Source: UMGS1279 sp045540715 (GTDB taxonomy: Bacteria; Bacillota; Clostridia; Oscillospirales; Acutalibacteraceae). From it: a DNA stretch of 64,000 nt. The notes under the pieces are model-generated. The model was given only the letters and a program-made list of their open reading frames with translations. It did not search any database and was not told the origin of the DNA. The position numbers and the translations under genes were made by a program. Shown here in pieces: positions 57,476 to 64,000 of the stretch. The first letter of the stretch is position 1, and every line of letters begins with the position of its first letter. The DNA lies in contig JAZQHT010000011.1 in NCBI GenBank assembly GCA_045540715.1, positions 31,601 to 95,600 of the forward strand. The letters are read 5' to 3'.

Positions 57476-58486
57476 ATGAAAACCGCTTTTGAAAAGTTTA
57501 TGCTTGATAACGACGTTGACAGTACAAGCATTTCAAGTTATTTTTCTTACGTAAAAAAGGCTTACGAAAAGTTTTTACCAAAAGATTTAAAAAAATATGG
57601 CTCTATTTACGACCGCCTTTTACTTTTAAACAGGCGTTCATGCATTAAATACTGCGAATATTTAATTTCTATACTTAAAGCAGAAATTAAAGACCCCACC
57701 TCTACACACCCTAAAAAAACATTGCGCAACTATTCTTCGGGTGTAACAATGCTTAAAATGTTTTTTAGTTGCGGCGGTTTTACCGGCTTTGGTAATAAAA
57801 CTTTTAGCAAAACCTTTGCCGTTTCTTATGAGCCTAAAGAAATTATTGACAACTTTATTTTTCGTTTAGAATCGCAAGATAGAATTTATCCTGCAACAAA
57901 AAACTGTTTTCCTTGCAGATTGCTTGGCAGAATTTTTAGAAATAACAAAGCAACAAAAAAAATATATCTTGATATGCTAAATAACTGCTTATTTGCAACA
58001 AAGTTTTTAGTTAACGATAAAAAAGATTACCTTTATTTATCTCAAATTGACAGCCTTGATATTGTTGGCGGCATTAAAATTTGGTCTAAGGGTAAATCTT
58101 ATGATATTTTTACCGAAGTTATCAAGAACAAGACCTTTTTAGGTTGTGTTAAAACGTCGGCAAAACTGCTTGAAGACCTTTCTTTAGACCACGACGAACC
58201 ACAAGAAGTTATTGTTAACCGCGAAATTTATGGTTTACCAACCCTTAAAAAGTTAAGCGATGCGTTTTGGACCCACCATATTTCATCAGGTCTTTCGGGT
58301 TCTAAACTTACAACAAGTTTTATAAATACCCAATATGCAAAACTTAATTTAGATGAAAACGAGCTTTTAAAAGAGGTTATTTATATTTATAAATTTGTTA
58401 ACTTTACTATTATGGACGGCAATTATAACAGCGGTTTGGGTAACAGTATAATTGTAACACCACCGCTTGGCAAACATATTAATTAA
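57476..58486 (+). CDS. unknown protein with integrase-SAM-like N-terminus
   Basis: 336 residues, cytoplasmic and basic. ATG at 57476 is preceded by GGGTGGGTG; a GTG at 57464 is less likely. The first 110 residues (FEKFMLDNDVDSTSISSYFSYVKKAYEKF ... TLRNYSSGVTMLKMFFSCGG) resemble the SAM-like core-binding domain of tyrosine recombinases, but no catalytic R..HxxR..Y set follows. The remainder is unfamiliar (FPCRLLGRIFRNNKATKKIYLDMLNNCLFATKF). Monocistronic with a strong terminator. Function unknown; perhaps DNA binding. Confidence 0.6.
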   Translation: MKTAFEKFMLDNDVDSTSISSYFSYVKKAYEKFLPKDLKKYGSIYDRLLLLNRRSCIKYCEYLISILKAEIKDPTSTHPKKTLRNYSSGVTMLKMFFSCGGFTGFGNKTFSKTFAVSYEPKEIIDNFIFRLESQDRIYPATKNCFPCRLLGRIFRNNKATKKIYLDMLNNCLFATKFLVNDKKDYLYLSQIDSLDIVGGIKIWSKGKSYDIFTEVIKNKTFLGCVKTSAKLLEDLSLDHDEPQEVIVNREIYGLPTLKKLSDAFWTHHISSGLSGSKLTTSFINTQYAKLNLDENELLKEVIYIYKFVNFTIMDGNYNSGLGNSIIVTPPLGKHIN

Positions 58487-58490
58487 AATA

Positions 58491-58528
58491 AAAGACAACA
58501 AGGTTTAAAAACTTTGTTGTCTTTTTTT
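58491..58528 (+). terminator. terminator
   Basis: AAAGACAACAAG / CTTTGTTGTCTTT stem followed by seven T. Confidence 0.88.
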
Positions 58529-58646
58529 ATGTAATATATATTTAATTATAATATATAGCTAAATTTATTATTTGTTTTACTTTTAGTAAAATTATATTGC
58601 AATTTGTATAAATCATAAAAAAATAAAAAAATTTTTAAAAAAAGGG

Positions 58647-58675
58647 TTGACAAATGTAATTTAGCGTGTTAGTAT
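58647..58675 (+). promoter_or_regulatory. promoter of the amino acid ABC transporter operon
   Basis: TTGACA (58647-58652), 17-bp spacer, TAGTAT (58670-58675), 36 bp before the first gene. Confidence 0.75.
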
Positions 58676-58710
58676 AGTAAAGCGATAACACATTAAAGGA
58701 GTAAAACATT

Positions 58711-59499
58711 ATGAAAAACATTAAAAAAATTATTGCACTAATTCTATTAACCCTTATGACCCTAACCTGCTTTGCAGGTTGCAACAACAAAGAAACAATT
58801 GTTGTTGGTTACACAATTTATGAACCCATGAACTATTTTGAAGGCGAAGAGCTTGTTGGTTTTGATACAGAACTTGCAAAAGCTGTATTTGAAGGCATGG
58901 GCTACAAAGTTGTATTTAAAGAAATTGACTGGAAAGCAAAATACACCGAATTAGATGCCGGTAATATTAACTGCATTTGGAACGGCTTCACAGCAAACGC
59001 TGCAGACGATGACGGTGTTCAACGTTCAGAAAAAGTTGACTTTTCTTACTACTACATGGAAAACCTACAAGTAGTTGTTGCTAAGAAAGATTCCGGTATT
59101 ACTAAAGCAGAAGATTTAAAAGGCAAAATTGCTGATGCTGAATTAGGTTCTGCTGGTGAAAGTTATGCTAAAGGTTTTGAAGGTGCAGTATTTAAAGGCG
59201 CCGCAAAACAAACAGACTGCCTACTTTCTGTAAAAACAGGCAATGCTGACTTTGCTGTTGTTGACGCTCAATTAGCAAAGAGCTACTGTGGTAAAGGTGA
59301 CTATGCAGACCTACAAGTTATTGATGCACTTTCAAGTGAAGTTGAATATTATGCAATTGGCTTTAAGAAAGACAGTGATTTAACTGCAAAAGTTAACGAA
59401 CAATTAGAAAAATTAGCTGCTGACGGCACAATTGCTAAACTTGCTGAAAAATATAACGTTGCAACTTCCGTTATTACCGATTACTCAAATCAAAAATAA
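58711..59499 (+). CDS. polar amino acid ABC transporter substrate-binding lipoprotein
   Basis: 262 residues. Lipobox FAGC (Cys about 24). SBP_bac_3 fold: VVGYTIYEPMNYFEGEELVGFDTELAKAVFEGMGYKVVFKEIDWKAKYTELDAGNINCIWNGFT, with the typical amino acid-binding Asp and Arg region (VQRSEKVDFSYYYMENLQVVV), and a late GFKKDSDLTAKVNEQLEKLAADGTIAKLAEKY. It captures an amino acid outside the membrane for the next two gene products. The exact amino acid cannot be told. Confidence 0.92.
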   Translation: MKNIKKIIALILLTLMTLTCFAGCNNKETIVVGYTIYEPMNYFEGEELVGFDTELAKAVFEGMGYKVVFKEIDWKAKYTELDAGNINCIWNGFTANAADDDGVQRSEKVDFSYYYMENLQVVVAKKDSGITKAEDLKGKIADAELGSAGESYAKGFEGAVFKGAAKQTDCLLSVKTGNADFAVVDAQLAKSYCGKGDYADLQVIDALSSEVEYYAIGFKKDSDLTAKVNEQLEKLAADGTIAKLAEKYNVATSVITDYSNQK

Positions 59500-59518
59500 T
59501 TACTAACGGAGAAGATAA

Positions 59519-60214
59519 ATGTCGTTCTTAGAAATTCTATTATTTTTATTTGACGGCTTTAAAATTTCATTACTAATCTTTGCGGTGACGCTGCTTTGCG
59601 GCGCACCGCTTGGTTTGCCTATAGCCTTTTGTTCTATGAGCAAATTTAAAGTTGTCAGAAATATTTCACGTATTTTTGTTTGGATAGTAAGAGGGATTCC
59701 ACTTATGCTCCAAATTTTTATTATTTACTACGCACCAAATTTGCTTTTTGGAAGCAAAATCTGGTCAAATATAAATTTATATTTTACAACCGGAGATACT
59801 TTATCTTATACCGGTAGTATTATTGCTGTTTTAATAGCATTTGTAATCAATTATGCTTGCTATTTTTCTGAAATTTATCGTGGCGGTATTGAAAGTATTT
59901 CTAAAGGACAATACGAAGCCGGTTATGTTTTAGGACTTACAAAATCTCAAGTATTTAAAAATATTATATTAAAACAGGTTATTCAAAGAATAGTTCCACC
60001 AATGTCTAACGAAATTATTACACTTATTAAAGATACGGCTCTAGCTAACTGCATTATGGTTGGAGAAATTATTTATAAAGCAAATACTCTTGCCGCAGAA
60101 GAACAATTAATTTGGCCATTATTTTTTACCGGTGTTTTCTATTTAATTTTTGTTGGTATTTTAACTATTGTTCTTGGAAAATTAGAAAAGAAACTAAGCT
60201 ATTTTAGGAGTTAG
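59519..60214 (+). CDS. amino acid ABC transporter permease
   Basis: 231 residues, five to six membrane helices. HisM/GlnP-type permease: FVWIVRGIPLMLQIFIIYY, the EAA coupling loop FSEIYRGGIESISKGQYEAGYVLGLTKSQVFKNIILKQVIQRIVPPMSNE, and the DTALANCI segment. It pairs as a homodimer with the ATPase. 19 bp after the binding protein, 3 bp before the ATPase. Confidence 0.94.
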   Translation: MSFLEILLFLFDGFKISLLIFAVTLLCGAPLGLPIAFCSMSKFKVVRNISRIFVWIVRGIPLMLQIFIIYYAPNLLFGSKIWSNINLYFTTGDTLSYTGSIIAVLIAFVINYACYFSEIYRGGIESISKGQYEAGYVLGLTKSQVFKNIILKQVIQRIVPPMSNEIITLIKDTALANCIMVGEIIYKANTLAAEEQLIWPLFFTGVFYLIFVGILTIVLGKLEKKLSYFRS

Positions 60215-60217
60215 AAA

Positions 60218-60973
60218 ATGGCTATTTTAGAAGTAAAAAACATTAAAAAGAGCTTTGGTAAAACCGAAGTTTTAAAAGATATAAGTTTTTCTTTAGAAAA
60301 GGGTGAAGTTTTAGCTATTATCGGTTCTTCCGGTAGCGGTAAAACCACCTTGCTTCGTTGTTTAAACTTTTTAGAAACACACGACAGCGGTGATATTATT
60401 GTAAACGGCAAACTGCTTTCTGATGGTAGAAAAGGTAGTTTAAAAGAAGAAGAAATGCGCGAAAATCGTCTTCATTTTGGTTTGGTTTTTCAGCAATTTA
60501 ACCTTTTTCCGCAATATACAGTATTAGAAAATATTACTCTTGCACCCAAACTTTTAAACACAGGCACTGAAGAAGAAATTAAAAATACCGCTCATACACT
60601 AATTGAGAGGGTTGGTTTAAGCGATAAAAAAGATTTTTATCCTTGTCAGCTTTCGGGCGGCCAACAACAGCGTGTGGCAATAGCACGTGCTTTGGCATTG
60701 CACCCTGAAATTTTATGTTTTGATGAGCCCACAAGCGCCCTTGACCCCGAGCTTACGGGCGAAGTGCTTAAAGTTATTAGAGAACTTAAAGGCTCGGATA
60801 ACACAATGATTATTGTAACCCACGAAATGAATTTTGCAAAACACGTTGCCGATAAAATTATTTTTATGGCAGACGGCATTATTGAAGAAATGGGCACCCC
60901 AAAAGAAATTTTTGATAACCCAAAATCTGAAAAATTAAAAGCCTTTATTGAAAAGGCATTTGAAGAAAAATAA
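60218..60973 (+). CDS. amino acid ABC transporter ATP-binding protein
   Basis: 251 residues. Walker A IGSSGSGKTTLLR (about 34-46), Q loop VFQQFNLFPQYTVLENI, signature LSGGQQQRVAIARAL, Walker B ILCFDEPTSALDPE, H loop IIVTHEMNFAKHVAD. The length and PTSALDPEL match GlnQ/HisP-type ATPases that power polar amino acid uptake. AGGAG site overlaps the end of the permease gene. Confidence 0.96.
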   Translation: MAILEVKNIKKSFGKTEVLKDISFSLEKGEVLAIIGSSGSGKTTLLRCLNFLETHDSGDIIVNGKLLSDGRKGSLKEEEMRENRLHFGLVFQQFNLFPQYTVLENITLAPKLLNTGTEEEIKNTAHTLIERVGLSDKKDFYPCQLSGGQQQRVAIARALALHPEILCFDEPTSALDPELTGEVLKVIRELKGSDNTMIIVTHEMNFAKHVADKIIFMADGIIEEMGTPKEIFDNPKSEKLKAFIEKAFEEK

Positions 60974-60990
60974 TTGTTTTACTTCCTTTT

Positions 60991-61030
60991 AAAAAGCAGA
61001 TCTAACCTTTTTGGTGGATCTGCTTTTTTA
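60991..61030 (+). terminator. operon terminator
   Basis: AAAAAGCAGATC / GATCTGCTTTTT with a 14-base loop, ending the transporter operon. Confidence 0.85.
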
Positions 61031-61034
61031 TATT

Positions 61035-61370
61035 TTCTACAAAAGAAATTTTATTTAATACCGTAGGGATGGCATTTATGCCATCCGTTAATAACGGAAC
61101 GGATGAATCCGTTCCCTACAAAAATTTTTTTATTTAACAACGTAGGGATGGCATTTATGCCATCCGCAATAACGGAACGGATAAATCCGTTCCCTACAAA
61201 ATGTAATTATATTTTTTATCGTAGGGCGGTGCCTTGTGCCGCCGTTAATATTTCGTGCCGAAGGCACACCTTACCTCTTCACTTTTCACTAATTTTACGG
61301 GATGGCATTTATGCCATCCGCTAATAACGGAACGGATGAATCCGTTCCCTACGAAATGTAATTATATTAC
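61035..61370. repeat. mosaic palindromic intergenic repeat, tandem array (copy 3)
   Basis: About 335 bp of repeated modules: three occurrences each of a GGATGGCATTTATGCCATCC palindrome and a GGAACGGAT/ATCCGTTCC palindrome, together with ACAAAA..TTTTATTTAAYAnCGTAGG linkers, CGTGCCGAAGGCAC and CTTCACTTTTCACT. Unit order is variable, so the array is a shuffled mosaic rather than a simple tandem repeat. No gene within it. Confidence 0.82.
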
Positions 61371-61390
61371 AAAACAGATTATTTTAAAAA

Positions 61391-61418
61391 ACAAAAGGGA
61401 CGATAAAAATCGTCCCCT
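61391..61418 (-). terminator. terminator of the deacetylase gene
   Basis: Read leftward, AGGGGACGAT pairs with ATCGTCCCTT and is followed by TTTGTTTTTT. Confidence 0.85.
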
Positions 61419-61436
61419 AATGCTATAATTATTTTT

Positions 61437-62783
61437 TTATTTTTTATAACATGCTAAAACGGGTTTATCAGATACAACGGTGCCTCTGATTTCCATCATT
61501 TCGCTAACTGTTACAATTTGGAATCCTTGGTTTAATAGGCTTTTAATAATACCGTCAACCGAATCAACGGTTGTTTTATGAATATCGTGCATTAAAATAA
61601 TATCGCCATCGGAAATACCGGTTGTTGCTTGTTCTGTAACCCAACTTACGTCGCGGTTTTTCCAGTCTAGAGTGTCAATAGACCAGTTAATTGCATATTT
61701 ACCTTCTGCGGCAAGAGTATTTACAATATCTTTTGTGTAATTGCCATAAGGTGGACGGTAAACAGAACATTCATAACCGCCTGTTAAATCTTTAATTTCG
61801 TCCATAACGTCGGTAATTTTTTTAACACCAACGCTTGTTGAAACGTTGTGTAAATTGGTGTGGTCGGTTGTGTGCGAACCTAATTCACAACCAAGATCAA
61901 TCATACGTTTTAAGGTATCTGCTTTGCTTGGGGCAAGATTTTCACCAACCATAAAGAAGGTTGCTCTAACGCCATATTTTTCTAAAGCGTCTAAAACTTG
62001 TGGTGTATATGCGCCGGGACCATCGTCAAAGGTTAATGCAACCATTGGTTTATTAGGGTCAACCTTGCCGTATAAAACGTATTTATCAATATTATTTTTT
62101 GCAATTTTAAATGAATAATAGTTTTTTGCTTTTATAACGTCGTCTTTAGAAAAATAAAATTCTATACCGTCGTTTTTAACTGCAAATTTTTCAAAAGCAG
62201 GAAGTTTTGCAAATTTATAATCTTTAACACCTAAATTTGCTGCAATTTTTGGTAGTTCGCTACTTGCAATACCATTTACGTAAGAAAGATAACTTGTTTT
62301 AAAATATTCTTTACTTGTTAAAACCTTATTTACGCTTTCATCATAAACAATGGTTCTAATAGTATTGTTCATAGTTTCGTTTTCAATATTTTGGGTGGTA
62401 ATATAAAAAACAACACTTACAATATTATTCTTTTTAAATGTTTCGTAATCTAAATAAAGTGTGCCGCGTTCACGGAACTTTTTAGCCTTAAAATCTTTAA
62501 CAAGTTCAACAAATTGTCCACGAATTTCGTTAACTTCGGCAATAATTAAATTATCTAAATCGTTATTAAATGAGGGGTAGTTACAAGCAATAATTAAGTT
62601 CATATCGTAATATAAATTTAACTTTGCTTCACCTGCTTCGTGGTTTGGCTTTTGGCTTGATTTTAGTTCATTTGGAACCTGGCTTTCGTTTAAATCAGCT
62701 TCTGAAGCTGGAAAATCGTTACCACAAGCAGCAAGTGAAAAAATAAAAACAACCGATAATAAAATGCTTATTAGCTTTTTCAT
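61437..62783 (-). CDS. polysaccharide deacetylase (NodB-type) lipoprotein
   Basis: 448 residues. Lipobox LAAC (Cys about 20), a Ser/Glu-rich linker, a DUF3298/4163-like beta domain (about 50-235, with LNLYYDMNLIIACNYPSF and YSFKIAKNNI), then a NodB domain (about 245-440). Motifs: ALTFDDGPGAYT (catalytic and metal Asp), GSHTTDHTNLH (HxxxH zinc site), YRPPYGNYT, DTLDWKNRD, and LMHDIHKTTVD. It should remove N-acetyl groups from peptidoglycan or another cell-surface glycan outside the cell. All metal ligands look intact. Confidence 0.92.
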   Translation of the reverse strand: MKKLISILLSVVFIFSLAACGNDFPASEADLNESQVPNELKSSQKPNHEAGEAKLNLYYDMNLIIACNYPSFNNDLDNLIIAEVNEIRGQFVELVKDFKAKKFRERGTLYLDYETFKKNNIVSVVFYITTQNIENETMNNTIRTIVYDESVNKVLTSKEYFKTSYLSYVNGIASSELPKIAANLGVKDYKFAKLPAFEKFAVKNDGIEFYFSKDDVIKAKNYYSFKIAKNNIDKYVLYGKVDPNKPMVALTFDDGPGAYTPQVLDALEKYGVRATFFMVGENLAPSKADTLKRMIDLGCELGSHTTDHTNLHNVSTSVGVKKITDVMDEIKDLTGGYECSVYRPPYGNYTKDIVNTLAAEGKYAINWSIDTLDWKNRDVSWVTEQATTGISDGDIILMHDIHKTTVDSVDGIIKSLLNQGFQIVTVSEMMEIRGTVVSDKPVLACYKK

Positions 62784-62816
62784 ATACTAACTTCCTTTTA
62801 ATATAATTACTTAATT

Positions 62817-62845
62817 ATAATAATACTAATAATTTAAAATGTCAA
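62817..62845 (-). promoter_or_regulatory. promoter of the deacetylase gene
   Basis: Read leftward, TTGACA (62845-62840), 17-bp spacer, TATTAT (62822-62817), about 34 bp before the start codon. Confidence 0.7.
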
Positions 62846-62924
62846 GAAAGCCCAATTTTAATATTTACAAATTGTTTATACATTTTTTTATGCTTATGTT
62901 ATAATAATTTTAAGGGGGAATAAT

Positions 62925-64000
62925 ATGTTTAAAAAATTATTAGCAATTATTTTAGCACTAATTATAATTTTAAATATTTCTGCCTGTACTTTAGATGAAA
63001 ATATAGTATCTTCATCTAATATAAGCTTAATTGAAAGTAATATTTCTACTCCGCCACCAACAAGTAGTGAAGAACCACCATCTTCTTATTATAAAAAAGA
63101 AAAAATAAAGCGCTTTTATGAAAATGAAGGTTATCTTCATTTAACTTCTGTAACACAAGAAGAATTTTTAGATATTATAGAAAAAACTACAAATATTAAG
63201 CTTTGCACTGTTTACGGAATAACTACCCCTAATGGAAGAGTTGATTACTTAACAATGCTTGAAAATTACGTAAGTTTTTTAACACGTGTTACATTTTTAA
63301 AGAAAGATTTTGACACTCAAATTGAAAATATAAAAAATGCTGGTTTTATTGAGACAACCGCACCTGCTAATTCTTCTAGTAGTAACTCGTCAAAAGTTGA
63401 CACAAACATTTATTTTAAAAAAGACGTTACAATAAGCGGTAAAAAATACACTTCTTTTATAACTGTAATTAACAAACACGCTCATTATCAAAATTCATTT
63501 TTTTTAACAAATAATTTAAAATTAGAAGCTTTTGACATTGATTTTGAAATATATGCTTCAAACCCATATAAAGTATATTTATCCAAAAGTTTAGATAGTA
63601 GTAAAAAATCTATAAGAATACCAATTCAAAAAACTTTTATGCCAATTAGCCGAGATTTATTAAATTTCAATAATGTTAATAAAAAACTTCAAAAAATTGA
63701 TTATTTAAAAGCTATTGAAATAGTTGAAAAAGTAACTAACGTTAAATTTTCTAAAACTATGTACGGGCAAAAGAACGGTTATATTTTTGCTAATGATAAA
63801 TATATTAGTTTTTCTTTAGAGCATATTTATTATGATGCAACCTATACAGAAACCTTAATAAAAGAATTAGAAAATAATGGGTATATGAAAGATCAAAATA
63901 ACGTTTATAGAATAAATGATGAAAAAAATGAAAGATATATTTATTTTTATTTTTCAACGCTAGAAAATACCGATAATAGACAATATAATAGAATAAGTGT
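62925..64000 (+). CDS. unknown lipoprotein, 3' end missing
   Basis: At least 358 residues; the frame from ATG at 62925 stays open to the end of the window. AAGGGGG precedes the ATG. Lipobox ISAC (Cys about 21), Ser/Pro linker (TPPPTSSEEPPSS), and two copies of a domain containing 'EEFLDIIEKTTNIKLCTVYG...' (about 80-190) and 'YLKAIEIVEKVTNVKFSKTMYGQ...' (about 260-350), suggesting an internal duplication. A TATAAT lies at 62900-62905. Function unknown. Confidence 0.75.
   Translation, partial: MFKKLLAIILALIIILNISACTLDENIVSSSNISLIESNISTPPPTSSEEPPSSYYKKEKIKRFYENEGYLHLTSVTQEEFLDIIEKTTNIKLCTVYGITTPNGRVDYLTMLENYVSFLTRVTFLKKDFDTQIENIKNAGFIETTAPANSSSSNSSKVDTNIYFKKDVTISGKKYTSFITVINKHAHYQNSFFLTNNLKLEAFDIDFEIYASNPYKVYLSKSLDSSKKSIRIPIQKTFMPISRDLLNFNNVNKKLQKIDYLKAIEIVEKVTNVKFSKTMYGQKNGYIFANDKYISFSLEHIYYDATYTETLIKELENNGYMKDQNNVYRINDEKNERYIYFYFSTLENTDNRQYNRIS

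Noticed and set aside
61035..61370. Repeat array resembling a CRISPR array
   Set aside because: The units are palindromic, differ in order and lack constant repeat/spacer lengths; no cas genes are present.
1..64000. tRNA or rRNA genes
   Set aside because: No cloverleaf with a T-loop GTTCRANYC in a plausible context and no rRNA-like conserved stretch was found by reading both strands.

Overview
The window is AT-rich DNA from an obligately anaerobic Clostridia-type Firmicute, most likely a gut Oscillospirales or Ruminococcaceae-like bacterium. The lineage is inferred from gene content: a bifurcating [FeFe] hydrogenase operon, PerR plus a rubredoxin-domain rubrerythrin, class III glutamine synthetase, DnaD/DnaI-type replication genes, a SpoIID-family protein, an ECF folate transporter under a tetrahydrofolate riboswitch, and many small lipoproteins. 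No rRNA, tRNA or CRISPR array is visible.

Layout. 1-5.9 kb: end of a sensor kinase, a SpoIID-like protein lacking key residues, a heavy-metal permease, TspO, and a run holding rsmA. 5.9-11 kb: a large secreted glycoside-hydrolase-like protein and two surface lipoproteins; the leucine-rich-repeat one sits behind a leader with mutually exclusive hairpins. 11-18.7 kb: TraX-like protein, gdhA, an AEC transporter, then an operon of tyrosine phosphatase, rimI, tsaD, a YwaF-like membrane protein and an unusual nitrilase/glycerophosphodiesterase fusion. 18.9-20.7 kb: a tandem duplication of an unknown acidic protein together with its palindromic operator. 20.7-26.4 kb: STAS protein divergent from the hydrogenase operon. 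26.6-28.5 kb: riboswitch-folT, then perR-rbr under a Per-box-like operator.

28.45-47.44 kb is a roughly 19 kb integrative mobilizable element inserted in the 3' end of the rubrerythrin gene. It supplies a replacement rubrerythrin C-terminus on the left and leaves the displaced original codons on the right. It carries a tyrosine integrase at the left end, an orphan C5 methyltransferase with a two-state RNA leader, an ArdC-like antirestriction protein, a six-gene type I restriction-modification operon containing a membrane protein and a DUF5677-like gene, a primase-like replication protein, and MobC/relaxase genes around a candidate oriT. No conjugation apparatus is seen, so it probably relies on a helper. 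Immediately to its right a ferritin gene has lost its normal N-terminus.

47.9-64 kb returns to host-type genes: tandem lipoproteins, glnN behind a very early terminator hairpin, unknown genes, DnaD and DnaI-like helicase loading proteins, a polar amino acid ABC transporter, a NodB-type polysaccharide deacetylase lipoprotein and a partial lipoprotein running off the end. Three intergenic regions (26.5, 54.6 and 61.2 kb) are mosaics of the same palindromic repeat modules. All functional calls come from reading sequence motifs; no database search was run.
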